A stretch of 64,000 nucleotides of DNA from Paracoccaceae bacterium (GCA_027484915.1 JAIXSA010000156.1:1-64000); one strand, 5' to 3'. Numbered from the stretch's first letter, positions 8,185 through 17,032 are shown. Made by a program: numbers and translations. The notes: generated by a model from the letters alone, not told the origin.

Positions 8185-8385
8185 CGGTTTTCTCCATGTA
8201 AGTCCGCCATCCTCCAAGGGTGCATGGCGCGACCGGGGGCCTATAGCGGGGAATCGGGGGGAAGGGAAGGGGGATGTTCCCAAGGGTGGGTTCATGTCGC
8301 TTTCGACCAGGTGGCGCGTCGCGGGCGGACTGGATCGCGTCGGGTTGGCGGGCTAGCTGTCGTGTTCCTGCGCCGGAGCGGTCCG

Positions 8386-9531
8386 ATGTTTTCCCCTGCC
8401 ACCCTTGCCCATGCCCGTCCAACCATCGGGGCCTTTGCGGCCATGGGCGTGTTGTGGGGCACCTTTGCCGCGGTGTTGCCGGACCTGAAGACGATGCTTG
8501 GGGTGAATGAGGCGCAACTGGGCCTTCTGATCTTCATGACGCCCATTGCTGCGATCAGTGCAATGCTGGTCGCGCCAATGTTCGGGGCGGCGATGGGTCG
8601 GGCGGCGCTGCCGCTGGCGGTCCTTCTGATGGCGCTGGCCTTCATGCTGCCGGGTCAGGCGTCGGTCTGGTGGCTTTTCCCGCTGGCGATGGCTTGCGCG
8701 GGGGCGACGACGGGGTTGACCGACGTGCTGATGAACGCCCGCGTTGCCGAGATCGAGACGCAGCGGGGCCTGCACCTGATGAACCTTGCCCATGCGGCCT
8801 ATTCCTTTGGCTATGCCGGGGGCGCGGTCCTGACCGGGGTCCTGCGTGGCGCGGGCTGGGGGCCGGACTGGGTCATGGGCACGATGGCGGCGGTGGGGGT
8901 CCTGTGCGCCGCGCTGACCATCGAGAGGGACGGGCGCATCGACGGGCTGCGCAAACCGAAGGACGGGACCGCGCTGCCCTTGGGTCTGGTGCCGGTGATC
9001 GGCGGGGGCATCGTGCTGATCGCCTTCATGACCGAGAACGCGGCCGAGAACTGGTCCGCCCTGCATATCGAGAAGACGCTGGGTGGCAGCCCCAAGGAGG
9101 GGGCGCTGGGTCCTGCCATGCTGGCGCTGACGATGGGTTTTGCCCGGTTGGGCGGGCAGTGGCTGGCGGGGCGGGTCAATGCCTTCACCATCCTGCGGAC
9201 GGGTGCCGTGATCGCGGCGGCGGGCGCGCTGGTCGTGGCGCAGGCGTCCGGGCCTCTGGCGGCCTACGCGGGCTTCTTCGTCATGGGCATCGGCGCCTCG
9301 GTCCTGGCGCCGACGGCGTTCTCGTTGGTCGGCCAGATGAGCCCCGACGAAGCCCGGGCGCGGGCCATCGCGCGGGCGACGCTGCTGGGCTACTTCGGTT
9401 ACTTCGTCGGCCCGCCGCTTCTGGGCCTTCTGGCCGGGACCTTCGGACTGCGCTTCGCCTTTCTCTGGGCCGCCTGCCTGGTCGGGATGGTTTTCGTCCT
9501 GGCCCCGATCCTGAAGCGTCAGGGGACCTGA
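8386..9531 (+). CDS. MFS transporter, 12 helices
   Basis: 381 residues with roughly twelve hydrophobic segments, beginning HARPTIGAFAAMGVLWGTFAAVLP. The loop after helix 2 (APMFGAAMGRAALPLAVLL) takes the place of the MFS motif A. RVAEIETQRGLHLMNLAHAAYSFG in the middle resembles MFS members annotated as sugar or fucose permease-like (YbjJ-type). The start at 8386 was chosen for a CGGAGCG element and the onset of helix 1; an open frame extends far upstream without coding character. It converges with the decarboxylase gene, overlapping it by 13 bases. Substrate unknown. Confidence 0.85.
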   Translation: MFSPATLAHARPTIGAFAAMGVLWGTFAAVLPDLKTMLGVNEAQLGLLIFMTPIAAISAMLVAPMFGAAMGRAALPLAVLLMALAFMLPGQASVWWLFPLAMACAGATTGLTDVLMNARVAEIETQRGLHLMNLAHAAYSFGYAGGAVLTGVLRGAGWGPDWVMGTMAAVGVLCAALTIERDGRIDGLRKPKDGTALPLGLVPVIGGGIVLIAFMTENAAENWSALHIEKTLGGSPKEGALGPAMLALTMGFARLGGQWLAGRVNAFTILRTGAVIAAAGALVVAQASGPLAAYAGFFVMGIGASVLAPTAFSLVGQMSPDEARARAIARATLLGYFGYFVGPPLLGLLAGTFGLRFAFLWAACLVGMVFVLAPILKRQGT

Positions 9532-11102
9532 ATCTCCAGGAAGCGCGGGCCGTCGTGCGGGGTGATCAGCAACTCGCCCAGCTGGTCGGGGTCGGGGGGC
9601 ACGCTGGCGAAGACCATGTCGCAGGCCATTGCAAAATGCTCCATGTCCAGGGGCGAGGGGTTGCAGCCGATGATCGTTTCAACCTTGGCCTGACGGAGGG
9701 AGTCCTCGATCTCGCGGAAGCCGGCGTTGTTCCAGACGACGTAGGTGATGGGCAGCTTTTCATCGACGGCGGTACGAAGCTCGCCCGGGCTGAACTGGAG
9801 GCCCCCGTCGCCGATCAGGCAGACCACGGGCACGCCAGGCGCGGCGAGGGCGGCACCGATGGCCGCGCCGGGGGCAAAACCAAGCGCGCCGTAGCCGGTG
9901 GCCGCGTTGAACCAGCCGCGCGGGCGGTCGTGGTCGTAATAGAGGTTCGCGGCGTAGACCGGCTGGGTGCTGTCGCCGACGATGATCGAGTTCGGCATGG
10001 CGTCGCGGATCACCTCGACCATGTCGAGCTGGCCGGGCATCTCCGCGTTCAGCGTCGCAATCTCGGCGCGGGCGGCCTGACGGACGGCCTCGGCACGGCT
10101 GGCCCCGTCCCGGTTGGCGCGGATGGTCATCGGCATGAGCGCGGCCATCATCGCCCCGGCGTCCGCCTTGATTGGCATCTTTGCCGGATGGCGCGCAAGC
10201 TGGTCGGCGCAGATGTCGATGCGGATCATGTCCGACAGGTTCGGGACGCGACCGTTGGCGTACATGTCATAGTCGGTCGGCCCAAGCTCGGTCCCGATGG
10301 CAAGGATCTGGTCGGCATCGGCGATGAACTTCCTGACCGAGGTCAGGCTGGGTGAGGCGGGGATGGTCAGCCGGTGGCCGAACATCGCACCGCGGGCGTT
10401 GACGGTCTGGATCACCGGGGCGTCGAGGGATTCGGCCAGTTTCTGCAACGGTCCCTCGGCGCCGCGGGTGCCGCCACCAGCCAGGATGACGACCCTCTCG
10501 GCAGCGTTCAGCGCGGCGGCGATGCTGCGCAGGCGGCCCAGAGGCAGCGGCACGGCGCTGGAGGAGACCACGGGGGGCGGCAGTTCCGGGCAGGGCTGGC
10601 CCATCATGTTCGTGGATATCTGGATATGGGCGGGGCCGGGGCGACCGGCCGTCATCGCGGCGAAGGCGCGGTCCAGCACCTCGCCCAGTTTTTTGGGGTC
10701 GGTGACGGTTTCGGTGTGGCACAGTGTGGCGACCATTGCGCCCTGGTCGGGGAGTTCGTGCAGACGGCCAAGGCCCTTGCCCAGGGTGTCGCTGCGGCCA
10801 AGGCCGGAGATGACCAGCATTGGGACAGAGTCCGCCTTGGCCTGGGCCATCGCGGTCAGGGTGTTGGTCAGGCCCGGCCCCGTGATGACGAAGGCGGCGG
10901 CAGGCTTGCCGGAGATGCGGGCATAGCCGTCGGCCATGAAGCCCGCGCCCTGTTCGTGGCGGGGGGTGACGTGGCGGATCTTGCCCTGCGCGGCGGCGAG
11001 GCCCCGATAGAGTTCAATCGTGTGAACGCCGGGAATGCCGAAAACGGTATCGATTCCCCGCGCGATCAGGCCTTCGATCAGACGGATGCCGACGGTGGTC
11101 AT
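9519..11102 (-). CDS. aruI: ThDP-dependent decarboxylase, probably 5-guanidino-2-oxopentanoate decarboxylase
   Basis: 527 residues of the acetolactate-synthase-like ThDP family. VFGIPGVHTIELYRGL and the catalytic glutamate E50 in TPRHEQGAGFMADGYAR are in the Pyr domain, and the ThDP/Mg site GDGGLQFSPGELRTAV...WNN lies in the C-terminal domain near residues 440-470. AruI of the pseudomonad arginine transaminase pathway decarboxylates 2-ketoarginine to 4-guanidinobutanal and, as I recall, carries the same FGIPGVHT(I/V)ELYRG start. It overlaps an AruH-like aminotransferase by 4 bases, which supports this assignment over plain acetolactate synthase. Activity on 2-ketoarginine is inferred. Confidence 0.75.
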   Translation of the reverse strand: MTTVGIRLIEGLIARGIDTVFGIPGVHTIELYRGLAAAQGKIRHVTPRHEQGAGFMADGYARISGKPAAAFVITGPGLTNTLTAMAQAKADSVPMLVISGLGRSDTLGKGLGRLHELPDQGAMVATLCHTETVTDPKKLGEVLDRAFAAMTAGRPGPAHIQISTNMMGQPCPELPPPVVSSSAVPLPLGRLRSIAAALNAAERVVILAGGGTRGAEGPLQKLAESLDAPVIQTVNARGAMFGHRLTIPASPSLTSVRKFIADADQILAIGTELGPTDYDMYANGRVPNLSDMIRIDICADQLARHPAKMPIKADAGAMMAALMPMTIRANRDGASRAEAVRQAARAEIATLNAEMPGQLDMVEVIRDAMPNSIIVGDSTQPVYAANLYYDHDRPRGWFNAATGYGALGFAPGAAIGAALAAPGVPVVCLIGDGGLQFSPGELRTAVDEKLPITYVVWNNAGFREIEDSLRQAKVETIIGCNPSPLDMEHFAMACDMVFASVPPDPDQLGELLITPHDGPRFLEIQVP

Positions 11103-12286
11103 GCTGCGTTCCCCAGGATGCTTGCCGCGTGGGCGGCGATACGTTTCGCGGCTTCCACCGTGCGGTCGTCGGGTTGGGTGAGCGACAGGCGCAGCCAGCT
11201 GGTGAGCCCCGCGCCGAAGCTTTCGCCGGGCATGACGGCGACCTTCTGCCGGTCGAGGAGACCGTAGGCGAAGGCTTCTCCCGAAAGGCCGGTGGCGCGG
11301 ACGTCGATCAGGGCGAACATCCCCGCCTCGGGCCGGTGGACGTAAAGGCCGTTCACGCCAGACAGCGTGTCGGCGATGATCCCGGCGCGGCGTGAGAAGC
11401 GTTCCGCCATGCCAGCCGCGACGGGCGAAGGTTCGGAAACTGCAAGCTGGGTGGCATCAGCAAGGAAAGGTTGGCTACCGAAAAGCATGGTTTCTGAAAG
11501 CGGCAGCATTCGCGCGCAGAATTCGGCCGGGCCGACGCACCAGCCCGAGCGGAAGCCGGGGGCGGCGTGAGACTTGGAGATAGAGGAGGCGACGACGGTG
11601 CGATCGGCAAGGTCGGGATAGTCCAGCGGTGAGGTGAAGGTCACGCCGGGGAAGACCAGATCCTCGTAGACCTCGTCGCAGAGGATCCAGAGGTCATGCG
11701 CCTTGGCGAGGTCGCCCAAGGCACGGATGTCCTCGGCGCGCAGGACGGCGCCGGTGGGGTTGTGGGGCGAGTTGAGGAACAGCACGCGAGAGCGCGGGGT
11801 GATGCGGGAGGCGACATCGGCGACCTGCATCCGGAAGCCGTTTTCGGGCTTCAGCGGGACCGGGACAACCTTTGCGCCGGTCTGGGCAATGAGCCCCTCG
11901 TAGGTCGCATACATCGGGTCGCCAAGCAGGACCTCGTCCCCCGCTTCGACCAAGGTGCGGAGGATGCCGTAAAGCACGGTCTGGGTGCCGGGCAGGCACA
12001 TGATCTGGTCACGCGTGATCTCGCGCCCGCGGCGGGCGGTGTAGCGGGCCGCAAGGGCGGCGACGAGGCCCGGTTCACCCCGGCCGTTGGAATAGCCGGT
12101 GCGGCCGGCCTGCATCGCCTTTGTCGCCGCCTCGAGGAAGCGGGTCGGGGTCGGGACGTCGGGTTCGCCGATGGTGAACTCGATGATCTCTTCCCCGGCG
12201 GCCTTCATGGCGCGGGCGCGGGCGTGCAGAGCCCATTTGGCACCGCCAAGGCCGGACAGACGGTCGGTGACGGAGGCGTATCTCAT
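11099..12286 (-). CDS. aruH: Class I/II PLP aminotransferase, arginine:pyruvate transaminase-like
   Basis: 395 residues, fold type I. Seen landmarks: EIIEFTIGEPDVPTP at the start, GDPMYATYEG, the NSPHNPTGAVL block that contacts PLP, DEVYEDLVF, and the PLP lysine in SSISKSHAAPGFRSGW. Many blocks (PVPLKPENGFRMQV, SPHNPTGA, EAGMFALIDVRATGLS, GESFGAG) resemble pseudomonad AruH as I remember it. It overlaps both the upstream TetR gene and the downstream decarboxylase gene by 4 bases, so the three are translationally coupled. An alternative is a generic aspartate/aromatic aminotransferase; the decarboxylase partner argues for arginine. Confidence 0.78.
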   Translation of the reverse strand: MRYASVTDRLSGLGGAKWALHARARAMKAAGEEIIEFTIGEPDVPTPTRFLEAATKAMQAGRTGYSNGRGEPGLVAALAARYTARRGREITRDQIMCLPGTQTVLYGILRTLVEAGDEVLLGDPMYATYEGLIAQTGAKVVPVPLKPENGFRMQVADVASRITPRSRVLFLNSPHNPTGAVLRAEDIRALGDLAKAHDLWILCDEVYEDLVFPGVTFTSPLDYPDLADRTVVASSISKSHAAPGFRSGWCVGPAEFCARMLPLSETMLFGSQPFLADATQLAVSEPSPVAAGMAERFSRRAGIIADTLSGVNGLYVHRPEAGMFALIDVRATGLSGEAFAYGLLDRQKVAVMPGESFGAGLTSWLRLSLTQPDDRTVEAAKRIAAHAASILGNAA

Positions 12287-12942
12287 GGCGTGGTCTTTCC
12301 GAAATCGGGGAGCATGGCGGTGTGTTCCAGCAGGTTCACGCCCAGGATGGCGCTGACCGAGGAGAGGCCGATGGTGATGACCTCACCCGGCGCGAAGGTG
12401 GCGGGGAGGAGCGAGCCTTCGACCCAGAGCCCATCAATCAGTGCGTTGCAGGCGATGGCCTCGGCGCGGGTCTGGCCGGGCAGGACCGTGCGCGGAAGGG
12501 TCTCGATCAGTCTTTGCAGCGTGTCGCGATAGGCAAGGTAGGCGGCTTCGTGCACGGCCATCAGGTCGGGATCGCTGCGGACCTTGTGCATGTATCCGGC
12601 CCAGAGGACGACGGCGCCAGCGTCCAGCACCGGCGGGCGCAGCGAGGCGGCGATGAAGGCGGCGAGGCGTTCTTCGGGGCCGGCGCCGACGCCTTCGATC
12701 GCATCGGACCCCTTGGCAGTCATCCCGTCCATCAGGGCGCGATAGGCGGCGCGGGTAAGTTCGTCCTTAGACTGGAAGTAGTGGCGTATGAGGCCCGGCG
12801 TCACCCCGGCGCGTTCGGCGATGGCGCGCACCGTCGCGGCCTCGGGCCCGCCTTCGGCCACCAGTTCCTGCGTGGCCGAAATCAGCGCGGTACGGCGGCT
12901 TTCTTCGCTTTCACGGCGGTAGAGGCGGCGGGCGGGTTGCAT
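12283..12942 (-). CDS. TetR-family regulator of the aminotransferase/decarboxylase operon
   Basis: 219 residues. A standard TetR HTH lies at about residues 15-62 (ATVRAIAERAGVTPGLIRHY, then FQSKDELTRAAYRAL). The C-terminal part resembles the BetI-type domain (VLWAGYMHKVRSDPDLMAVHEAAY). It is the first gene of a three-gene operon with 4-base overlaps, and a 16-base palindrome lies 13-28 bases before its start codon. This suggests autoregulation, with the amino acid or its keto acid as candidate effector (inference). Confidence 0.88.
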   Translation of the reverse strand: MQPARRLYRRESEESRRTALISATQELVAEGGPEAATVRAIAERAGVTPGLIRHYFQSKDELTRAAYRALMDGMTAKGSDAIEGVGAGPEERLAAFIAASLRPPVLDAGAVVLWAGYMHKVRSDPDLMAVHEAAYLAYRDTLQRLIETLPRTVLPGQTRAEAIACNALIDGLWVEGSLLPATFAPGEVITIGLSSVSAILGVNLLEHTAMLPDFGKTTP

Positions 12943-12954
12943 GGTGTCCGTTTG

Positions 12955-12970
12955 TTATACGCATGTATAA
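12955..12970. promoter_or_regulatory. Palindromic operator TTATAC-GCAT-GTATAA
   Basis: Perfect 6-base arms around a 4-base centre, 13 bases upstream of the TetR start codon. On the minus strand the site contains TTATAC and GTATAA, either of which could be a -10 box, so a bound dimer would cover the promoter. Assignment to this TetR protein is by position only. Confidence 0.6.
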
Positions 12971-12999
12971 TCGTGCGGAGGCGGTGGGAAGTCAACCGC

Positions 13000-13890
13000 T
13001 TACGTCTCTCGGTGGACGTCCTTGTGGATGATGACGTCGGCGTGGGGGTAGGCCTCGATGATCGCGCGGCGGAGGCTGGCGCCGATGTCGTGGGCCGCGC
13101 GCAGCGACTGGTCACCGTCCAGCTCGATATGGAGGTTGACGAAGACGCGGCTGCCGGCGGTCCGGGTCTTGAGGTCATGATAGCCGCGCACGCCGGGCCA
13201 GTCGGCGGCGATCCTGCCGATCCCTTCGATGATGCGGGGATCGGCGGAGCGGTCCATAAGCGCGTCCCAGGCGTCCTTGCCGATGTGGAGCGCGCCGATG
13301 GCCATGACACCGGCGGCGGCCAGCGCCACTACGGCGTCGACGGAGCCGATGCCGTAGCGGCTGGAGGCCCAAAGCGCTCCGATGGCCCCGAGGCTGGGCA
13401 GAAGGTCGCCAAGGTAGTGCAGCCGGTCGGCGGCGACCACCTTGCTGCCGGTGCGGCGGGCGACGCGGCCCTGCCACCAGACGAGCGCCAGGGTCAAAAG
13501 GATCGAGACGACCATGACGATCAGCCCGCGCCCTTCGGACGCTAGTTGGCGCGGGGTGTCGGCCATCAGGCGGTGGACGGCGGTCCAGCCGATCACGCCA
13601 GAGGAGACGAGGATGAAGGTCGATTGCGCCAGCGCGGCAAGGTCTTCGGCCGAGGTGTGGCCGAAGGCGTGGTCTTCGTCGGCGGGACGGGCCGCGTAGA
13701 CGATGGCAGCTGCGGCCCCGAGCGACATCATCAGGTCCAGCGCCGAGTCGGCCAGCGAGGCGGCAATCGACAGGGCCCCGGTCTCGGCCAGGGCCCAGAG
13801 CTTCAGCGCCACGAGGACGGCTGCGACGAGGACCGAGGCGAGCCCTGCCGAGATCGCCAGGCTGACGCCTGATTTCGGGCTATTCGACAA
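13000..13890 (-). CDS. Cation diffusion facilitator (CDF) divalent metal transporter
   Basis: 296 residues with about six membrane helices in the first 210, then a ferredoxin-like cytoplasmic domain (RGYHDLKTRTAGSRVFVNLHIELD) ending with a His-rich metal-contacting edge (HADVIIHKDVHRET). The transport-site aspartates are in ASLADSALDLM (helix 2) and LHYLGDLLPSLG (helix 5), and the cytoplasmic loop HAFGHTSAEDLAAL is a CDF signature. It exports Zn, Fe, Cd or Mn from the cytoplasm in exchange for protons; the metal cannot be read. Its start overlaps the SH3b gene by 11 bases, so the two are co-transcribed. Confidence 0.9.
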   Translation of the reverse strand: MSNSPKSGVSLAISAGLASVLVAAVLVALKLWALAETGALSIAASLADSALDLMMSLGAAAAIVYAARPADEDHAFGHTSAEDLAALAQSTFILVSSGVIGWTAVHRLMADTPRQLASEGRGLIVMVVSILLTLALVWWQGRVARRTGSKVVAADRLHYLGDLLPSLGAIGALWASSRYGIGSVDAVVALAAAGVMAIGALHIGKDAWDALMDRSADPRIIEGIGRIAADWPGVRGYHDLKTRTAGSRVFVNLHIELDGDQSLRAAHDIGASLRRAIIEAYPHADVIIHKDVHRET

Positions 13891-14458
13891 TCTCGTCTTC
13901 CTTCACGCCCCAGATGGCGGTCTTCTGGATCCAGCCGCGGGTTCCGTCGAAGGAGATCCGGCACCAGGCCTCGTTGCATTCCAGGATTCGACCGATGACC
14001 CCAAGTTCGGCCTGGGCAACCACGGTCGATCCGTCCTTGGGGGCGTCGTGCACCTCGGCCATGTCGAGGGTGACAAGGGCGGTGCGGACACCTGACAGCA
14101 GGGAATAGTGAACCCAGCCGCCTGCGCCTTCGTAATCCTCGACCCGACGCCAGTTCTCGAATTCTGCAGTGATCTTCAGGGGCATGCCGGACCGGGTGAA
14201 GACCCAGTCGATGCGGTGGGTAAGGCCTGGGCCGCGACGCGCGTTGCCTTCGGACCCCTTGAGCGAGACGAAGCGGGGCAGGGGGAGGTTCGTCACGCAG
14301 CCGATGTCCGGCTGGCACTGCTTTTCGGGCGGCTTGTCGCTGACCTTCGGGGCTTCGGTCTCGGGCGCGCCTGCCTCGGGGGGCGTGGACTCCTGCGCGA
14401 CGACGGTCGTGCCCAGAAGAGCGCCCAGAAGTGCCAGAACCGCGACCAACCGTTTCAT
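13880..14458 (-). CDS. Exported SH3b-domain protein
   Basis: 192 residues. A clear signal peptide occupies residues 1-22 (MKRLVAVLALLGALLGTTVVAQ), then an acidic proline-rich linker (ESTPPEAGAPETEAPKVSDK) with a likely disulfide pair in the segment CQPDIGC. LPRFVSLKGSEGNARRGPGLTH opens a bacterial SH3 domain and a second SH3-like repeat follows (VAQAELGVIGRILECNEAWCRISFDGTRGWIQK). SH3b proteins often bind cell wall or act in envelope biogenesis; a specific role is not known. It is the first gene of the pair with the CDF transporter. Confidence 0.82.
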   Translation of the reverse strand: MKRLVAVLALLGALLGTTVVAQESTPPEAGAPETEAPKVSDKPPEKQCQPDIGCVTNLPLPRFVSLKGSEGNARRGPGLTHRIDWVFTRSGMPLKITAEFENWRRVEDYEGAGGWVHYSLLSGVRTALVTLDMAEVHDAPKDGSTVVAQAELGVIGRILECNEAWCRISFDGTRGWIQKTAIWGVKEDEIVE

Positions 14459-14587
14459 CTTGCCGCCTTCCGGGATACCGCGCAGGGCATCCGTGTCGTT
14501 ACCGCTCTACCTGGGTCTTGTGCATCGCCCCGCTTGGCTGCACCTTGCCCCAAGGACGCCGGATTTGGAAGTGTCGGGGAGAAGAGC

Positions 14588-15574
14588 ATGCCTGCCAGCC
14601 GCCTGACTGTGGTCGTGACGCGACGGCTGCCCGAGGTCGTGGAGACGCGGATGAAGGAGTTGTTCGACGTCGACCTTCGCGACCCCGACGTTGCGATGAC
14701 GCGCGAGGAACTGGCCGAGGCGATGCGGAGGGCGGACGTGCTGGTGCCGACGATCACCGACACGATCGACGCGGGGCTTCTGGCGCAGGCGGGCGAGAAG
14801 CTGAAGCTGATCGCGAACTATGGCGCGGGTGTCGATCACATCGACGTGGCGACGGCGCGGCAGCGGGGAATCCTGGTGTCGAACACGCCGGGGGTCACGA
14901 CCGAGGACACGGCGGACATGGTTATGGCGCTGATCCTCGCGGTGACGCGGCGCATCCCGCAGGGTCTGCAGGTGATGCAGGCGGGCGGCTGGACCGGCTG
15001 GTCGCCGATGGCCAACCTGGGCGGGCGGCTGGGCGGGCGGCGACTTGGCATCCTGGGTATGGGCCGGATCGGTCAGGCGGTGGCGCGCCGCGCGCGGGCC
15101 TTCGGGTTGCAGGTGCACTACCACAACCGAAAGCGCGTTCGTCCCGAGGTCGAAGCCGAGCTTGAGGCGACCTATTGGGAAAGCCTGGACCAGATGCTGG
15201 CGCGGATGGACATCGTCAGCGTGAACTGCCCGCACACGCCGTCGACCTTCCATCTGCTGAACGCGCGGAGGCTGAAGCTGATGAAGCCCTCGGCCGTCGT
15301 CGTGAACACGTCGCGCGGCGAGGTGATCGACCAGAATGCCCTGACCCGGGCGCTGCGGGCAGGCGAGCTGGCCGGGGCTGGGTTGGACGTCTACGAGCAC
15401 GGCACCGACATCAATCCGCGGCTGGTGGAATTGCCGAACGTCGTCCTGTTGCCGCACATGGGGTCGGCCACCCTGGAGGGGCGTATAGAGATGGGCGAGA
15501 AGGTCATCATCAACATCAAGACCTTTGCCGATGGCCACCGCCCACCGGATCAGGTTGTGCCCGGAATGTTCTGA
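14588..15574 (+). CDS. gyaR: D-isomer 2-hydroxyacid dehydrogenase (glyoxylate/hydroxypyruvate reductase type)
   Basis: 328 residues. The NAD(P)-binding loop is GILGMGRIGQAVARRARAFG (about residues 152-171). The substrate/catalytic residues of the family are visible: R in NTSRGEVID, E in the ELAGAGLDVYE block and H in LLPHMGSAT. NYGAGVDHIDV is the substrate-binding block. These enzymes reduce glyoxylate, hydroxypyruvate or similar 2-oxo acids in the cytoplasm. The start at 14588 follows GGGGAGAAG; the frame is open upstream but without coding character. Substrate is by family only. Confidence 0.9.
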   Translation: MPASRLTVVVTRRLPEVVETRMKELFDVDLRDPDVAMTREELAEAMRRADVLVPTITDTIDAGLLAQAGEKLKLIANYGAGVDHIDVATARQRGILVSNTPGVTTEDTADMVMALILAVTRRIPQGLQVMQAGGWTGWSPMANLGGRLGGRRLGILGMGRIGQAVARRARAFGLQVHYHNRKRVRPEVEAELEATYWESLDQMLARMDIVSVNCPHTPSTFHLLNARRLKLMKPSAVVVNTSRGEVIDQNALTRALRAGELAGAGLDVYEHGTDINPRLVELPNVVLLPHMGSATLEGRIEMGEKVIINIKTFADGHRPPDQVVPGMF

Positions 15575-15726
15575 AAACACAACCTGTAGGCGACTCTCGA
15601 AAGATTCCTGTGGAGAAACTGTTTCCACGCGCCCGGATTGATTGCCCAAGGATTGTTGGCGCACTAAGGAAATCAGGCAGTTTTGTGACATACCCGTCGC
15701 GTCTCTGCGAGATTTGGGAGATTGAT

Positions 15727-15960
15727 ATGTTTAAAGTCCTTAAGGCCGGGCTGGTGGCCGTGACCGCTCTGACCGCCTCGACGGCCTATGCCGGAGGCCC
15801 GGTCCTGATCGAGGAAGGCAACAACGAGCTGATCACAGAGGCACCCTCCAGCCGCGTCGGCATCCTGCCGGTAATTGGCGCGTTGGTGCTGGTGTGCCTT
15901 CTCGCCTGCGGCGGCGGCGATGACGACCCTGCACCCGAGCCGGATCCCGATCCGAAATGA
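15727..15960 (+). CDS. Small exported single-helix protein, array member 1
   Basis: 77 residues. A signal peptide (about residues 1-21, ending TASTAYA) is followed by GGPVLIEEGNNELITE, a short linker SSR, one hydrophobic helix (VGILPVIGALVLVCLLAC) and an acidic tail GGGDDDPAPEPDPDPK. It is the most divergent of five tandem paralogues: it shares AGGPV.(I/V)EE, the C-x3-C pair at the helix end and the acid tail, but lacks SPRSGWIVP. GGAG-like spacing before ATG is present (TTGGGAGATTGAT). It has its own terminator. Function unknown. Confidence 0.75.
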   Translation: MFKVLKAGLVAVTALTASTAYAGGPVLIEEGNNELITEAPSSRVGILPVIGALVLVCLLACGGGDDDPAPEPDPDPK

Positions 15961-15972
15961 ACACACGGCTAG

Positions 15973-15999
15973 CGGCAGGGCCCCACTCGGGGCCCGCCG
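15973..15999 (+). terminator. Terminator of array member 1
   Basis: CGGC-A-GGGCCCC-ACTC-GGGGCCC-GCCG forms an 11-base-pair stem with one bulged A, followed by ACGTTTTGG. It starts 12 bases after the stop codon. Confidence 0.7.
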
Positions 16000-16222
16000 A
16001 CGTTTTGGGCAGAGGCGGCATGAAGTGCACCCTGCCTTCCGTCATCCCCTACAAGACGATGAACCAGACTTGGGATTTTGCGACACGTCTGTTGCATTAA
16101 AGCCAAAGCGTCGCACTCATTCTTCACGCTGCTACACGAATCCGTTGTGCCGTTATCCGAACATGCCATAGCGTTAAGACATGAGTTCTCCCGGGCTGCC
16201 CGGACAATAGAAAGGAAATGCC

Positions 16223-16420
16223 ATGAAAAAGTTTCTTGGGTCGATGCTGGCCGCCACGATGATCACTTCGGCTGCTTACGCTGGTGGTCCGGTCGTCGTT
16301 GAAGAAGAGCCGGTTGTCGAAGCTTCGTCCCCGCGTTCGGGCTGGATTGTTCCGGTCATCATTGGCGCGATCGTGCTCTGCGCCATCGCCTGCGGCAACG
16401 ACGACGATCCGCAAACCTGA
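16223..16420 (+). CDS. Small exported single-helix protein, array member 2
   Basis: 65 residues: signal peptide (residues 1-20, ending TSAAYA), GGPVVVEEEPVVEAS linker, then SPRSGWIVPVIIGAIVLCAI with ACGNDDDPQT at the C-terminus. The hydrophobic helix spans about residues 39-56. A ribosome site AAAGGAAA precedes the ATG. Near-identical SPRSGWIVP...CAIACGNDD ends in members 2 to 5 show recent duplication or strong constraint. A 10-base-pair terminator follows, so it is probably monocistronic. Too short for domain searches by eye; role unknown. Confidence 0.82.
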   Translation: MKKFLGSMLAATMITSAAYAGGPVVVEEEPVVEASSPRSGWIVPVIIGAIVLCAIACGNDDDPQT

Positions 16421-16444
16421 TCCAGGTTCCAGTCGATTGGACGG

Positions 16445-16467
16445 ACGGCAGCGCAGTGCGCTGCCGT
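16445..16467 (+). terminator. Terminator of array member 2
   Basis: ACGGCAGCGC-AGT-GCGCTGCCGT is a perfect 10-base-pair stem with a 3-base loop, followed by TTGCATTTT. The same stem recurs after members 3 and 4. Confidence 0.85.
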
Positions 16468-16616
16468 TTGCATTTTCGCCCTGCCGATGATGCATCATTG
16501 GCACAGGGAGCGGGCATTGTCGGGTCGGGGAGGCGTGGAGTTCTAGAATCGAGGGCGCATGTGCTATCGATACACTAGGTCGGTAACGTCCGGCTGTTCA
16601 CCCAAGGAAGAACGCA

Positions 16617-16829
16617 ATGATCAAAATCGCGTCGAGCCTCCTGGCCCTTACCCTTGCCTTCGGCTCTGCCGTTTCGGCTGGTGGTCCTGTGGTCGTCGAA
16701 GAAGAAGGCCAGCCTGAAGTCGTGGCCGAAAGCCCGCGTTCGGGCTGGATCGTTCCCATCATCATCGGCGGCATCATCCTGTGCGCCATCGCCTGCGGGA
16801 ACGATGACGAGCAGACTCCTCCTCCGTGA
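16617..16829 (+). CDS. Small exported single-helix protein, array member 3
   Basis: 70 residues: signal peptide MIKIASSLLALTLAFGSAVSA, then GGPVVVEEEGQPEVVAE, SPRSGWIVPIIIGGIILCAI and ACGNDDEQTPPP. A Shine-Dalgarno AAGGAAGAA lies before the ATG. It is closest to members 4 and 5, which share the signal peptide core LAFGSAVSAGGPVVV and the EGQPEVVAESPRSGW linker. The upstream spacer shares ACGTCCGG and a GATGATGCATC block with the next unit, so the duplicated unit includes the control region. Confidence 0.82.
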   Translation: MIKIASSLLALTLAFGSAVSAGGPVVVEEEGQPEVVAESPRSGWIVPIIIGGIILCAIACGNDDEQTPPP

Positions 16830-16851
16830 TCGAATGTCCAAGAATGGACCT

Positions 16852-16875
16852 ACGGCAGCGCTTAGGCGCTGCCGT
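16852..16875 (+). terminator. Terminator of array member 3
   Basis: ACGGCAGCGC-TTAG-GCGCTGCCGT: the same 10-base-pair stem as after member 2 with a different loop, followed by TTGCTTTTGG. Conserved stem with changed loop indicates duplication followed by drift. Confidence 0.85.
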
Positions 16876-17032
16876 TTGCTTTTGGACCGACCGTCACGCG
16901 ATGATGCATCTTGGGCACAGGAGAGCGTTCACCGTTCGGTCGGGGTGCCGAAAGAGTTCAGTTCTGTCTAAAGCGTGTGCTAGGGGAAATCACGCCGGCA
17001 ACGTCCGGTTTGCATATCCAAGGAAAAACAGA

